A DNA stretch of 64,000 bases from Desulfogranum marinum (lineage in GTDB: Bacteria; Desulfobacterota; Desulfobulbia; Desulfobulbales; Desulfobulbaceae), in contig NZ_JAFFQD010000023.1 of the NCBI RefSeq assembly GCF_016918565.1, positions 26,204-90,203 on the forward strand, given 5' to 3'. Made by a program: the position numbers and the translations under genes. Below the pieces are notes generated by a model. The model was not told where the DNA came from, did no database searches, and was given only the letters and a program-made list of their open reading frames with translations. Positions 9,237-18,949 of this stretch are shown piece after piece (the stretch's first letter is position 1; every line of letters begins with the position of its first letter).

Positions 9237-10283
9237 TCAGCCGCCTATGCGAGACATCTGGCCGTGGCAATTGTTTCCTGAGTTTTTTAAACGCTCTTCC
9301 AGTTGATGTCCCTTGGGTTTGTTACGAATAGCATCCAACAACGCCTTACAGATTTCCTCATCACCGCCGCCCTGCCTGAGCACCGAACGAAGATCGACCT
9401 CATCATCATGCAGAAGACACGACCTGAGCCCCCCCGCTGAAGTAAGCCTTAATCGGTTACATTGATCACAAAAGTGATGTGACATAGGGCTGATAAAACC
9501 AATGGAGCCCACTGAATCTTCTCCAAGTCGGTACACCTGGGCAGGTCCATCCGCCTGAAGACGCTCCATGGGGATCAATTCACCATGTGCTTCCAGACGC
9601 TGTTTTATTTCATCGGATGAAATAAAGGTTTCATCATTCCAACGGCTGGAATCGCCGATGGGCATAAATTCGATAAACCGAATCTGCAGCGGCATTGTCT
9701 TTGAGAGGTGAACAAAATCACTAATCTCATCGTCATTGATATGGCGCATAGCCACTACATTAACCTTTACTGGGTTAAAACCGACTTCCAGAGCTTTATG
9801 CAGCCCCTGCCAGACATCGTTAAAACAATCGACACCGGTGATGGAAGCAAATCTCTCCGGGCGGAGGGTATCCAGGCTGACATTTATCTTTGATACCCCT
9901 GCGGAAAAAAGCTCTTGGGCATATTTGTTGAGCAGTACCCCATTGGTGGTCAAGCGGACATCGGTTAGCTGTTCTATCGCGTTAAGGTCGCGAATAAAAC
10001 CGAGAACATTTCTGCGTACCAGCGGTTCACCGCCGGTAAGCCGAACTTTTGTAATTCCCATCCGAACAGCAACCCGCACAACTCGGAGCAGCTCTTCATA
10101 AGTGAGGAGATCATCATGACGCAACTTAACAGGTCCGCCTTTCCCTTCTTCTTCAGTGACACAGTACATGCATCGCAGGTTGCAGCGATCAGTAAGACTG
10201 AGCCGCAGATAGGAAATGGAACGTGAAAACATATCAATGAGTTTGTTTTCACTGGGAAGGGAACTGGCTATTTCTTTATTCAT
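9237..10283 (-). CDS. moaA: GTP 3',8-cyclase MoaA (molybdenum cofactor synthesis)
   Basis: Radical SAM enzyme that, with MoaC, turns GTP into cyclic pyranopterin monophosphate, the first step of molybdopterin cofactor synthesis. 348 residues. The N-terminal iron-sulfur cluster site is C34-x3-C38-x2-C41 (TDRCNLRCMYC); the second, GTP-binding cluster site is FCDQCNRLRL followed by a Cys 14 residues later in LRSCLLHDD. The protein ends in Gly-Gly, the conserved MoaA tail needed for activity in characterised members. It stands alone, divergent from tsaD with an 89-base gap; no other moa gene and no Moco-riboswitch-like fold is visible here. Confidence 0.96.
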   Translation of the reverse strand: MNKEIASSLPSENKLIDMFSRSISYLRLSLTDRCNLRCMYCVTEEEGKGGPVKLRHDDLLTYEELLRVVRVAVRMGITKVRLTGGEPLVRRNVLGFIRDLNAIEQLTDVRLTTNGVLLNKYAQELFSAGVSKINVSLDTLRPERFASITGVDCFNDVWQGLHKALEVGFNPVKVNVVAMRHINDDEISDFVHLSKTMPLQIRFIEFMPIGDSSRWNDETFISSDEIKQRLEAHGELIPMERLQADGPAQVYRLGEDSVGSIGFISPMSHHFCDQCNRLRLTSAGGLRSCLLHDDEVDLRSVLRQGGGDEEICKALLDAIRNKPKGHQLEERLKNSGNNCHGQMSRIGG

Positions 10284-10372
10284 CGAGTAGTATGTCCAAA
10301 AAAAATTTATCCTTCAATTTTGTCAACAGATACCACTGAATTGTTCTGATTGCAATAGCTCCCAAGCCATCT

Positions 10373-11380
10373 ATGCTCATTCTTGCCATTGAAAGCTCAT
10401 GCGACGATACAGCTGCCGCTGTACTCGAAGCAAAGACAAATACTGTTTTATCTTCGGTTGTCAGTTCTCAAAACGATGTCCACGCACGTTTTGGCGGCAT
10501 TGTCCCTGAGCTTGCCTCCCGTTGCCACATCGAAATGATCTGGGCCGTTGTCAATCAGGCCCTGGCTGACGCCGGGGTACAACTCGATGATATCCAGCTG
10601 ATTAGTGCCACCCAAGGCCCCGGCCTTGTCGGCTCCCTGCTGGTTGGTTTTACCTTTGCCAAATCCCTTGCCCTTGTTCGCGGTATACCCTGTGTGGGAG
10701 TCGATCATATGGCAGGCCACCTTTTATCCTGCATGCTGGAAGAGGAAAAGCCCGAGTTTCCGTACACAGCGCTGATAGTCTCCGGCGGTAACACCTCCCT
10801 TTTTTCCGTTGACAGCCCTGTCAACTACACCCGTCTCGGACGGACACGAGATGATGCTGCAGGAGAAGCATTTGACAAGGTCGCCAAACTGCTCGACCTC
10901 GGCTATCCAGGAGGGCCGGTTGTTAGTCAATATGGCCAAAAGGGCGATGCCACCGCCATTGCTTTTCCGCGGGCATGGCTGAGCAAACACAGTCTTGATT
11001 TTAGTTTCAGCGGCCTGAAAACATCGGTGATGAATTACGTTCATCAACGCCGTCAAAAAGGGATCGAACTTGGCATAAACGATATCTGTGCTTCCTTTCA
11101 AGCGGCGGTGGTAGATGTACTGGTAAAAAAAACCATCATTGCTGCTAAATCTAACCATCATCATAGAATTGTCATGGGTGGAGGTGTTGCTTCAAACAAA
11201 CAGCTGCGAACCGACATGCAACAAGCGTGTCGGCATGCAGGAATGGATTTTTTTGTACCCCGTCCTGTTTACTGTACTGATAATGCAGCCATGATAGGGC
11301 TAGCCGGCTATCACCATTTTCAAAATGGCAGCATGGTCAATCCGGACGATGATGCCTACTCCCGCTCTCCCCTAAACTAG
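10373..11380 (+). CDS. tsaD: tRNA N6-adenosine threonylcarbamoyltransferase TsaD
   Basis: Transfers the threonylcarbamoyl group to A37 of ANN-decoding tRNAs (t6A), working with TsaB, TsaC and TsaE. 335 residues of the Kae1/YgjD fold. The metal-binding pair His112 and His116 is seen in DHMAGH; further family marks are ESSCDDTAAA at the N-terminus, VSGGNTSLF and GGVASNKQLR. The length is normal. It is followed 70 bases later by rsmA on the same strand, a reasonable housekeeping RNA-modification pair. Confidence 0.96.
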   Translation: MLILAIESSCDDTAAAVLEAKTNTVLSSVVSSQNDVHARFGGIVPELASRCHIEMIWAVVNQALADAGVQLDDIQLISATQGPGLVGSLLVGFTFAKSLALVRGIPCVGVDHMAGHLLSCMLEEEKPEFPYTALIVSGGNTSLFSVDSPVNYTRLGRTRDDAAGEAFDKVAKLLDLGYPGGPVVSQYGQKGDATAIAFPRAWLSKHSLDFSFSGLKTSVMNYVHQRRQKGIELGINDICASFQAAVVDVLVKKTIIAAKSNHHHRIVMGGGVASNKQLRTDMQQACRHAGMDFFVPRPVYCTDNAAMIGLAGYHHFQNGSMVNPDDDAYSRSPLN

Positions 11381-11449
11381 GCTGACAGCAACAGGTTGTC
11401 GCAGCATCATCCTGAAACTCCCCATAACCCATCATTTTCTCTATAGCTT

Positions 11450-12307
11450 ATGGCTTACCAGCAGACCAGAAAAGTCCTTAAAAAAGAAGGCCTTGCCCCC
11501 AAAAAGAAACTTGGTCAAAATTTCCTTGTTCACCAGCATACTGCAGATCGTATTGCCGGCGCTGCCGATTTGGACAAAACCGACACTGTCATCGAGGTTG
11601 GAGTCGGTCTCGGTGCCCTGACAATGCCTCTTGCGAGCATGGCAGCAAAAGTTATCGGCATTGAAGCTGATTCAGGAATTGTGAGGATGCATCAGGAGCA
11701 GGAGGACCTGCCGGCCAATGTTGTGCTTCGCCATGAAGATATTCTCAAAACCAATTTACCCGCGCTGAGAGATGAGACCCAGGCAAGACTAAAAATCGTT
11801 GCTAATCTTCCCTACTCGATTTCTACTCCTTTTCTCTTTCGCTTGATAGAGTTCAGCGACTGCATCCACTTTGCAGTGGTTATGGTCCAGAAGGAAGTGG
11901 CCGAACGGCTCATGGCAAGACCTGGAACAAAGGCCTATGGAGCGCCCACAATTCTCCTTGCAAGCTGTGCCACCGTGGAGCCCTTGCTGCTGGTTAAACC
12001 TGCAGAATTCCACCCCAGGCCCAAAGTGGATTCCCTGGTCATTAAAATTACGTTTTTTCCGAGCCCGGAGAGATTACAATCGATTGAAGCCTATGACAAA
12101 AGGTTGTTTAAACGGGTTGTTAACGCAGCCTTTGGTCAACGGCGAAAAACGCTTGTCAATGCATTGTCAGCTAGCTTTAAGGCCACCGACAAACAGGAAA
12201 TAGCCCAATGTATACAGGATGCTGATATTGATCCCGGAATCCGGGCGGAAAAACTGGAACTTGAAGATTTCATACGGCTCAGCTCTTTTCTCAAAAATAG
12301 AGAGTAA
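11450..12307 (+). CDS. rsmA: 16S rRNA dimethyladenosine transferase RsmA (KsgA)
   Basis: Dimethylates A1518 and A1519 of 16S rRNA during late small-subunit assembly using SAM. 285 residues. KKKLGQNFL near the N-terminus, the SAM-binding EVGVGLGALT and the catalytic NLPY motif near residue 118 are all present, as is the C-terminal helical part with AAFGQRRKTL. Sits between tsaD and a DUF2062 gene in the same orientation. Length and motifs are normal. Confidence 0.96.
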   Translation: MAYQQTRKVLKKEGLAPKKKLGQNFLVHQHTADRIAGAADLDKTDTVIEVGVGLGALTMPLASMAAKVIGIEADSGIVRMHQEQEDLPANVVLRHEDILKTNLPALRDETQARLKIVANLPYSISTPFLFRLIEFSDCIHFAVVMVQKEVAERLMARPGTKAYGAPTILLASCATVEPLLLVKPAEFHPRPKVDSLVIKITFFPSPERLQSIEAYDKRLFKRVVNAAFGQRRKTLVNALSASFKATDKQEIAQCIQDADIDPGIRAEKLELEDFIRLSSFLKNRE

Positions 12308-12391
12308 AGGTATATAGAAAAAGGCTTTGTTTAGTTATCTGCTTCGTATACAGTTGATACATCGTTCCCCTTTGCTCTCTTTTTTATACTT

Positions 12392-12907
12392 GTGAACCTT
12401 AAACGAATCACAGTCTATTATTACCTGCGCCTGCGAAGGCTGCAGGGGACTCCGAGGGCCCTTGCCATGGGTGCTGCTGTCGGCGCTGCCATAGGCATTA
12501 CTCCCACCCTTCCCTTTCATACGGTGATGATCCTGACTGCATGCCTGATCATGCGAGTCAATCCCATTGCCGCCATCATTGCCGGTACCATAGTCAGCAA
12601 CCCATTGACCTTTATTCCGCATTACTATGCTGCATGGTGGCTGGGTGACTTTTTTTTGCCTGACCGGCTCACATGGCTGCAAATCAAAACACTGCTTCAC
12701 CAACTCAAGAGTGTCGGTATATTGGAAAGTTTGCAAACTATTTTGGAAGTAGGCTTAAATACAAGCATGGTCATGATGACAGGTGGTCTTTTACTTGCCA
12801 TTCCAACTGGAATAATCAGCTATATACTTGCCTTAAAATTTTTTGTTATCATGCAACGTAAACGTCACGAAAAACATTTACTTAATCACCGGCGGAAGCA
12901 GGGCTAA
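12392..12907 (+). CDS. DUF2062 membrane protein
   Basis: 171 residues, GTG start. An N-terminal basic stretch (YYYLRLRRLQGTPRALAMG) is followed by the GAAIGITPTLPFH motif and two or three hydrophobic helices, the recognisable pattern of DUF2062 proteins. Their function is not established; in some genomes they are fused to or neighbour glycosyltransferases. It ends with a basic tail. It lies 84 bases after rsmA and 5 bases before an Fe-dependent alcohol dehydrogenase gene and is probably co-transcribed with it. Confidence 0.75.
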   Translation: MNLKRITVYYYLRLRRLQGTPRALAMGAAVGAAIGITPTLPFHTVMILTACLIMRVNPIAAIIAGTIVSNPLTFIPHYYAAWWLGDFFLPDRLTWLQIKTLLHQLKSVGILESLQTILEVGLNTSMVMMTGGLLLAIPTGIISYILALKFFVIMQRKRHEKHLLNHRRKQG

Positions 12908-12912
12908 CCCGT

Positions 12913-14085
12913 ATGCATAACTTTGTATTCCATAATCCTACCAAAATCCTGTTTGGCAAACAGACCCTGCCATCCATTGGGCCGGAAACAAAAGCATTTG
13001 GTTCAAGAGCCATGCTTATTTATGGCCGACAGAGTTTAAAACAAAATGGCACCTACCAGCAAATAGTCCAATCCCTTGCCGCTGCAGGTGTTGAGGTGAC
13101 CGAGTTTGGCAACATCCAGGCAAACCCTTTACTTTCCCGAGTCAGGGAAGGAATACAGGTGGCCAAAAAGGAAAAAGTAGAGGTCGTGATCGGTGCAGGC
13201 GGCGGCTCTGTAATAGACACCGCCAAAGCCATTGCAGCTGGAGCGGTTGTGGAACATGATGTCTGGAAATTTTTCACCGGTAAAAAAGGCGTAAAAGGTA
13301 CCCTTCCTGTCAATACGGTCCTTACGCTACCAGCCTCCGGCTCAGAAATGAATTCCGGAATGGTCTTGACCCATGACGAAAAAAAACAAAAATTCGGTTT
13401 TGGTCATCGGTTCCTGTTTCCTAAAACATCTATCCTAGACCCTGAACTCAGCTATACAGTGCCGCCTGATTACACTGCCTATGGGGCTGTTGATGCTATC
13501 TCCCACATCCTCGAATTCTATCTCACCACCGCAGACCCTGATACACCTGTCCAAGATAGATTTATGGAAGGCCTGATTGCAAGCATTATGAATGCATGCA
13601 ATCGTTGTTTGACACATCCAAGGGATTATGGTGGCAGAGCAAGCCTGATGTGGTCTGCCACTCTTGCCCTTAACGGATTAACAGCAGCCGGACTCGGACG
13701 GGTTGGCTTTCCCATGCACCTGCTGGAACATTCCCTAAGCGGTCTTTATAATTCTGCGCATGGGGCAGGACTTGCAGCTCTCCTGCCCGGATGGTTGCAC
13801 TACTATAAAGAAACCGCTCCAGAACGCCTGGCAATGCTTGGTAAAGGAATTTTTCCGGAAACAATTTCGGCAAACGCTCCTCCTGCAGAAAGGGCCGAAC
13901 AATGTATTACTCAATTGCTGCAATGGCTTAGGGAAATAAATGTTCCCACATCACTTGCCGAGATGGGGGTTACAGCTGCAGACATACCTACCATCGCCGA
14001 ACATTCCAGCGGCCTTGCTAAAATCTGGCGCCTACGTGAATACTCGCAGCCATTGCTGGAGAATATTCTTACTCGATGCTGTTAA
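12913..14085 (+). CDS. Iron-containing alcohol dehydrogenase (butanol dehydrogenase / YqhD-like)
   Basis: NAD(P)-dependent group III alcohol dehydrogenase, 390 residues, that would reduce aldehydes or oxidise alcohols in the cytoplasm. The nucleotide-binding GGGSVIDTAKAIA is followed by the metal-site segments DAISHILE and FPMHLLEHSLSG...HGAGLA, which supply the Asp/His ligands of Fe or Zn. The N-terminal HNPTKILFG is typical of the BDH/YqhD branch. Substrate unknown. The gene is 5 bases after the DUF2062 gene and converges with the antiporter gene. Confidence 0.87.
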   Translation: MHNFVFHNPTKILFGKQTLPSIGPETKAFGSRAMLIYGRQSLKQNGTYQQIVQSLAAAGVEVTEFGNIQANPLLSRVREGIQVAKKEKVEVVIGAGGGSVIDTAKAIAAGAVVEHDVWKFFTGKKGVKGTLPVNTVLTLPASGSEMNSGMVLTHDEKKQKFGFGHRFLFPKTSILDPELSYTVPPDYTAYGAVDAISHILEFYLTTADPDTPVQDRFMEGLIASIMNACNRCLTHPRDYGGRASLMWSATLALNGLTAAGLGRVGFPMHLLEHSLSGLYNSAHGAGLAALLPGWLHYYKETAPERLAMLGKGIFPETISANAPPAERAEQCITQLLQWLREINVPTSLAEMGVTAADIPTIAEHSSGLAKIWRLREYSQPLLENILTRCC

Positions 14086-14120
14086 GGAAATTTTGCACAA
14101 TGAGAATTTACTCAGCATCT

Positions 14121-15977
14121 TTACATTTCCGGATTTTTTGCAGTCCAGGCCTTGTCCAATTCTTCGGTGTCTGCATTCTGATCCAGTCTCATCAACTCCT
14201 CAAGATCGATGTTATGCTTCTGGTACATAGATATATACTGATCTTCATCTTCTCGATGCATTCGGTATAACTCAGGCATCATTTCTTCATCTTTTTTCCT
14301 GAAAATACGTTTGAGCCTATACGCCTCATAGGGGTCAACACCCAATAATTTCAAGGATTCCTGGCCCAGGGACAATGCACTGCCAAAGGTCTCCCGCCGA
14401 ATAACAGTAATGCCAAGATCCATGAGTTGGTAGGCTGCTGAACGGTCTGCCGCGTTGGCGGCTATTTTGAGATGCGGATAGTGTTTCTGCACCAACTCAA
14501 CCAGCTCGGATGCTTTATCTTTATCCCCTATGGTAACGATGAGGAGTTCCGCTTCATCGGCGCCGGCAGCTTCCAGTAGATCCAGGCGTGTAATATCCCC
14601 GTAATATACCTCAAAGCCGAATTTTCTGAGTATATCTACATTGGCTGCATCATGATCGAGAATGACCGGTTTTATGCCTGCCGATATCAGGAAACGGCCC
14701 AGGTCGGTGCCAAGACGACCGAACCCGGCAAGAATAACCCTATGCTCTCCATGGTCGATCGTGTCGGCTTCCCGCTGCACGTCCTCTGCACCATGGGGGC
14801 CTGCAATAAATTTGTCATGAGCGAGAAAAAGCAAGGGAGCGAGAAACATGGAGATGGCAACGGCGCTGATCAGCGGCTCTATGGTCTGCGCCGGCAGTAC
14901 GCCATTGGTCCTGGAAAACTGAAAGAGAACAAAGGCGAATTCTCCTCCCTGGGCAAGGGCTATCGCAAAAAGGGAGCGCTCCTTTTTAGCCATCTTGAAA
15001 AGGAAACCGGTTACGACGAGTACCAGCCATTTCAAGCCGATCAACGCTATTGACAGGCCCGCGATCAGCAGAATCTCTTCACCGATCAGTGTGAAATTAA
15101 GACTGGCTCCTATGGAGATAAAAAAAATGCCAAGTAATAATCCCTTGAAAGGCTCTATATCGCTCTCGAGCTCATGGCGGTATTCACTGTCGGCCAAGAC
15201 AACCCCGGCAAGAAAGGTACCCAGTGCCGGTGAGAGCCCTACAGCGGTCATCAATAGGGAAATACCAACCACCAGTGCCAGAGCCGCTGCAACAAAGATT
15301 TCCCTTACCCTCGTTGCCGCAATGGTTCTGAACATCGGCCTACCGGCAAATTTACCGAGGAGAAAGATAGAACTGATGGCAAGCAGAGTAACAAGGATTC
15401 GCAAGTATCCAGGCAGTGAGCTTATGTCAAAAAATATTGAACCGTGATGGCCGTCGTCGAGCATGGCGATGGTTGCCAGCAAAGGCAAAACAGCAAGCAT
15501 CGGAATGACCGCGAGATCCTGGAAAAGCAGCACCGAAAAGATAGAGCGTCCTGGAGAGGTGTTCATCAACCCTTTCTCGCGCAATGTTTGCAGAACGATC
15601 GCTGTCGAGGAAAGGGAGAGAATAATGCCGACGGCTACTGCCTGCTGCCAGGGTAAGTAGAGCAGAGAAAAACCACTGATAAGAACACTCGATAACGCAA
15701 CCTGTAATCCTCCCATCCCCACGATGGGGGTACGCATCTGCCAGAGAAGAGAAGGCTTGAGCTCAAGTCCGACCAGGAAAAGCATCATAACCACACCGAA
15801 TTCAGTAAAGTGCATAACTTCTTCAATATCGGCAATGAGCGAAAGACCAAACGGTCCTATGATTATTCCTGCTATCAGGTATCCGAGAACCGAGCCGAGC
15901 CCCAGTTTTTTGGCAATGGGTACTGCAATGGCTGCGGCAGCGAGGAAAATAAACAGCTGAAGGAGAAAATGCTCCAT
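14121..15977 (-). CDS. KefB/KefC-type monovalent cation:proton antiporter
   Basis: Inner-membrane CPA2-family transporter, 618 residues: about 12 hydrophobic segments to residue ~385, then a cytoplasmic RCK/TrkA-N Rossmann domain (about 408-525) with [13 protein letters not shown] and an acidic residue for NAD-type nucleotide binding, then a charged tail. KefB/C proteins are glutathione-adduct-gated K+ efflux systems that acidify the cytoplasm during electrophile stress. The gene starts 1 base after the stop of the flavoprotein gene at 15979, the usual ancillary partner, which supports the Kef assignment over NhaP-like antiporters. Whether it senses glutathione or another thiol here is unknown. 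Confidence 0.88.
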   Translation of the reverse strand: MEHFLLQLFIFLAAAAIAVPIAKKLGLGSVLGYLIAGIIIGPFGLSLIADIEEVMHFTEFGVVMMLFLVGLELKPSLLWQMRTPIVGMGGLQVALSSVLISGFSLLYLPWQQAVAVGIILSLSSTAIVLQTLREKGLMNTSPGRSIFSVLLFQDLAVIPMLAVLPLLATIAMLDDGHHGSIFFDISSLPGYLRILVTLLAISSIFLLGKFAGRPMFRTIAATRVREIFVAAALALVVGISLLMTAVGLSPALGTFLAGVVLADSEYRHELESDIEPFKGLLLGIFFISIGASLNFTLIGEEILLIAGLSIALIGLKWLVLVVTGFLFKMAKKERSLFAIALAQGGEFAFVLFQFSRTNGVLPAQTIEPLISAVAISMFLAPLLFLAHDKFIAGPHGAEDVQREADTIDHGEHRVILAGFGRLGTDLGRFLISAGIKPVILDHDAANVDILRKFGFEVYYGDITRLDLLEAAGADEAELLIVTIGDKDKASELVELVQKHYPHLKIAANAADRSAAYQLMDLGITVIRRETFGSALSLGQESLKLLGVDPYEAYRLKRIFRKKDEEMMPELYRMHREDEDQYISMYQKHNIDLEELMRLDQNADTEELDKAWTAKNPEM

Positions 15978-15978
15978 G

Positions 15979-16611
15979 CTAGGGTCTCCTGATTATTGCA
16001 TGTAAATCGTTGTTGAGATAGTCTTCCTTCCTGCCCTGCTCAATATCCAGCGTACCGTCGCGTAATCCGATGACCATTCGACGATAATCCTCTCCGTGCA
16101 TCTTAATTTCTTCTTCGGGTAGTCCCCTGTGGATACCGAGGACCGCAAACGGAGGAAGCCATACCATATTGCACAATTTGGCTGTGGCTCGATAAGGCGA
16201 GATAAGTTCCCTGAGGGAGAACTCATTATACCCGTCTTTACGGTAGGTGGAGTCGTCGCCGCCGGCAGTTATAGCCTGCAAAAAGAGTTTTCCCTTGAGT
16301 AGGGAAGCTTGCGAACCGTATGCCCAGCCATGTTCAAGCACCAGATCAAGCCACTCTTTCATTATGGAGGGTGTTGAGTACCAGTACAACGGATGCTGAA
16401 AAATAATGGCGTCGTGTTCTTCACAGAGCTGCTGTTCCCTTTGGACATCGATCAGAAAATCGGGATAGGTGGCATAAAGGTCATTAATGGTGACCCCATC
16501 AAGTCCCTCTACGGCAGCACGGAGGGTATTGTTGATTTTTGAGCGTGATCTCGCCGGGTGTACAAATTGAATAAGAATTTTTCTCATGGGGTAGTCGGGA
16601 TTTCTCATCAA
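15979..16611 (-). CDS. KefF/KefG-type NAD(P)H oxidoreductase (flavodoxin-2 fold)
   Basis: FMN-binding quinone-reductase-like protein of 210 residues that in Kef systems binds the antiporter and is needed for full activity. Visible are [13 protein letters not shown] at the N-terminus, [17 protein letters not shown] (flavin and active-site region) and [11 protein letters not shown] start nine residues later (MRKILIQ, 16587) is equally possible since neither ATG has a good ribosome site. The next gene, the antiporter, begins 1 base after its stop. Confidence 0.87.
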   Translation of the reverse strand: MMRNPDYPMRKILIQFVHPARSRSKINNTLRAAVEGLDGVTINDLYATYPDFLIDVQREQQLCEEHDAIIFQHPLYWYSTPSIMKEWLDLVLEHGWAYGSQASLLKGKLFLQAITAGGDDSTYRKDGYNEFSLRELISPYRATAKLCNMVWLPPFAVLGIHRGLPEEEIKMHGEDYRRMVIGLRDGTLDIEQGRKEDYLNNDLHAIIRRP

Positions 16612-16643
16612 TTCAGACGGTGCCGGGTTCAGAGTTTTTGGGA

Positions 16644-16669
16644 GTAAAAAGGTAGCGCTTACCTTTTAC
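16644..16669. promoter_or_regulatory. Imperfect palindrome upstream of the Kef operon (candidate operator)
   Basis: GTAAAAAGGTA (16644-16654), GCGC and TTACCTTTTAC (16659-16669) make an almost symmetric 26-base element that begins 33 bases upstream of the kefF-like start. Arms match with one inserted A on each side. Position and symmetry suggest a repressor or activator site; this is inference only. Confidence 0.4.
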
Positions 16670-16769
16670 TGCCAAAATACTGGTTATGATGGTTCCGAAT
16701 GGACTGACCTTTGGTAAACATTTTGTTAATTTCTTTGTAACTGTTCAGCCTATTTTTACTTGCAAAAGC

Positions 16770-17246
16770 TTATAGTTTCAATGCAGGATAATTTCCTTCA
16801 AAAAAAACGGACAAAGCATGGCTTGAACTAAAGCCTTGTTTTCTAAAAGTAGACAGGTAACTTCGAACACGACAGAAAATATGAGCGCCGTCAATTGAAC
16901 GAAAGCATCCCGATATTTTTTGTTGAACTTTTGTCATCCTGAGATCGTTTTCTCCAAGGTTGTTCGTGAAAAAAACGATCACTTTTTCCATGAACAAAAG
17001 GGTATCATCTTCGTAGTCACGCAATCTTTCTAATAGGTTTCGGGCTTTTGTTTTCTTTATCCGCCCTCTTTTTCCTTTTCTTTTTGTCTTATCTGGTGGC
17101 AGGCTTTCCAGGTCCCCTGCTTTTAAGATTGCTCTATATTTTTGCCGATATCCTGACTCAATTAATCGATCATGATATCGTAGAGGAATGTCTTCTTGAT
17201 GAGAAAATTTTAAATCGTGAACCTTGTAAGACTTGCCGGATTTAGG
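16770..17246 (-). pseudogene. IS66-family transposase, C-terminal relic
   Basis: An open minus-strand frame from just inside a stop at about 17249 to the stop at 16770 encodes ~158 residues with no proper start. It matches the IS66 transposase C-terminus: RYHDRLIESGYRQKYRAIL, GKRGRIKK, KARNLLERLRDYEDD, FTNNLGENDLRM, KVQQKISGCFRS and FCRVRSYLSTFRKQG. The N-terminal two thirds (Zn finger and the first catalytic acids) and the accessory genes are missing. GTAACTGTTCAGCC at 16737-16750, just past the stop, may be a retained IS end. It sits between the Kef operon and the ssb terminator. Confidence 0.85.
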
Positions 17247-17260
17247 TTAGCTTTCAAACC

Positions 17261-17290
17261 AAAAAGCCTGCTTATACAAGCAGGCTTTTT
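17261..17290 (-). terminator. Bidirectional Rho-independent terminator of ssb
   Basis: AAAAAGCCTGCTT (17261-17273) and AAGCAGGCTTTTT (17278-17290) form a perfect 13-bp stem with a 4-base loop. The minus-strand copy ends in TTTTT, 32 bases after the ssb stop; the plus strand also ends in TTTTT. Confidence 0.9.
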
Positions 17291-17321
17291 GAAAAAAACA
17301 CTCTGTGTAGACAGGAATTAT

Positions 17322-17744
17322 CTAAAACGGTACATCATCGGCCATTGGAGGCGGTTCCTGTGGATAATCGCCAAAACTGCCGCCACCACCTCCACCGCCT
17401 GTTCCGGCAGCACCAGCACCTCGTGGGGACAGCATCTTCATTTCCCGTGCCACAATTTCAGTGGTGTATTTATCATTCCCATTCTGATCCTGCCATTTCC
17501 GAGTCTGTATCTTTCCTTCAATATAGACCCTGGAACCTTTTGACAAATATTCACCACAAATTTCTGCAAGACGTCGCCAGGCAACTATGCGGTGCCATTC
17601 TGTCTGTTCCTGCATTTGCCCATCTTTGCCTTTCCATCTCTCGCTTGTTGCTACAGTGAACGACGCCACTGCGTCGCCACTCTGGGTATACCGTATTTCT
17701 GGGTCAGCACCAAGATTACCGATAAGAATCGCTTTATTAATCAT
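17322..17744 (-). CDS. ssb: Single-stranded DNA-binding protein SSB
   Basis: Coats single-stranded DNA in replication, repair and recombination. 140 residues: an OB fold (about 1-110) with [21 protein letters not shown] and [13 protein letters not shown], then a short Gly-rich linker and the acidic tip MADDVPF that recruits partner proteins. It has its own strong terminator. The gap to the upstream radical SAM gene is 87 bases and holds its promoter region. Confidence 0.96.
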   Translation of the reverse strand: MINKAILIGNLGADPEIRYTQSGDAVASFTVATSERWKGKDGQMQEQTEWHRIVAWRRLAEICGEYLSKGSRVYIEGKIQTRKWQDQNGNDKYTTEIVAREMKMLSPRGAGAAGTGGGGGGGSFGDYPQEPPPMADDVPF

Positions 17745-17831
17745 TATTCACCTGTTGTTTAAAATTCAGTTTACGGTTTCCCTTATACTTTTGATTTTGA
17801 AAAATTACAAAATAATCATTGGCCGAAGATA

Positions 17832-18947
17832 CTAACTAACCGACCGATCCAGCATCTTGGGTAACCCTCCATGTTCTTCCGGGGTATAACCAAATACCTC
17901 CTGCCATATCTCGCGGCTTTCCATACAAAAGTAAATACAAGTTCGGTCTGCAGCATATTTTCTTAATTCACCAAGAATGAATTGGTACATGGAGACACGT
18001 TCTGGTCGGAAATAGCGGTATTTATTATCAAGGCCATTGATAAATTCTTCGTAAAAAAAAGTCGAAGTCGGAAACCGTTCTGTGGCTATATTTTTAAGGG
18101 ACGGCAGGTAACGTAAAGCCCCCATGCTTATCCAAGCAATTTTGTCTGCAGGGACGGCCTCGAATAATCGCCTAATAGTCTCCCGGTAGCCTTGCTGCCA
18201 GTTATCATGTTTAATGATAGGATCAAAATGAAAAGCAAGGTGATATCCCCACTCAGCTACTTGGGATGCAGCTTCGAGTCGTTCATCCAGCGTGGCGGTT
18301 CGCAACTCCTCTTTGGCCATTATGATGGGGCTGTTGAGTGACCAGGCAACTACTGTGCGCCCATTGTGTGGAACATCTTTCAGTTGCTTTATAATGTTGC
18401 ACTTGGTTTTTAATTCAAGCACAGCATTACTTTTGTCGTTCATGTACCTGATTAATCGTGAGCTTAAACCTGTCAACGAATCAATGGCAAGGCTGTCCGT
18501 AAACTCACCGGTGCCAATCCGGTAGAATTGTTCGGGTTGGTTCAGCAGCACGTTGTCCAATTCGGCCAACATATCTTCAACGTTAACACAAAAACTCAGC
18601 CACGGATTGTTGAGGTAGGCCTGCAAAATACAGTACACGCAATCCATGGGACAATTCATACCTATATTGAGCACCTGATACCCACAACAAGTATACTCCC
18701 TTGTACCTGGACAAGGTTTAAAAAACACACCCCGATGTTTGCATAGCAGCAGGTGGTGTTTCCCCTGGGTGAGGTTTTCAGGATAGGTTCCTGGAATATC
18801 AGGCAGGGTGCCGTCTTCAAGAATCGTAACCGGAAGATTTGCCCTTTCTATAATCTCTTGAGCATATGGGTTGTCCACACACTCTCTGGTAACATGAAGA
18901 TGAGTCACATAATGTGCCGGATCACCATAGGAAATAACTTTTTTCAC
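17832..18947 (-). CDS. Spore-photoproduct-lyase (SPL) family radical SAM protein
   Basis: 371 residues. The radical SAM cluster site is C99-x3-C103-x2-C106 (CPMDCVYC), preceded by an SPL-like entry (TREYTCCGYQVLN) and followed by family motifs FHFDPII and, at the C-terminus, CMESREIWQEVFG. In spore formers SplB reverses the thymine dimer spore photoproduct in DNA. Nothing here suggests sporulation, so this non-spore-former member has no established role; DNA repair is one possibility. It is 2 bases downstream of a GT2 gene on the same strand, an arrangement I cannot explain functionally. Confidence 0.83.
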   Translation of the reverse strand: MKKVISYGDPAHYVTHLHVTRECVDNPYAQEIIERANLPVTILEDGTLPDIPGTYPENLTQGKHHLLLCKHRGVFFKPCPGTREYTCCGYQVLNIGMNCPMDCVYCILQAYLNNPWLSFCVNVEDMLAELDNVLLNQPEQFYRIGTGEFTDSLAIDSLTGLSSRLIRYMNDKSNAVLELKTKCNIIKQLKDVPHNGRTVVAWSLNSPIIMAKEELRTATLDERLEAASQVAEWGYHLAFHFDPIIKHDNWQQGYRETIRRLFEAVPADKIAWISMGALRYLPSLKNIATERFPTSTFFYEEFINGLDNKYRYFRPERVSMYQFILGELRKYAADRTCIYFCMESREIWQEVFGYTPEEHGGLPKMLDRSVS

Positions 18948-18949
18948 GC

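Noticed and set aside
10284..10372. Moco riboswitch upstream of moaA
   Set aside because: Only 89 bases separate moaA from divergent tsaD, and no fold or conserved segments of that riboswitch are visible.
12913..14085. Fe-dependent alcohol dehydrogenase as KdnB partner of the KdnA-like enzyme
   Set aside because: It is 46 kb away, and its HNPTKILFG start and HLLEHSLSG segment fit the butanol dehydrogenase/YqhD branch better than KdnB.
16644..16669. Terminal inverted repeat of the IS66 relic
   Set aside because: It ends in CGCTTAC on the wrong side for an element lying to its right, so I treat it as a palindrome upstream of the Kef operon instead.
17048..17245. Hydrophobic plus-strand frame of 65 codons
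   Set aside because: It is exactly antisense to the IS66 transposase relic; the hydrophobicity comes from the Lys/Arg codons of that gene read backwards.
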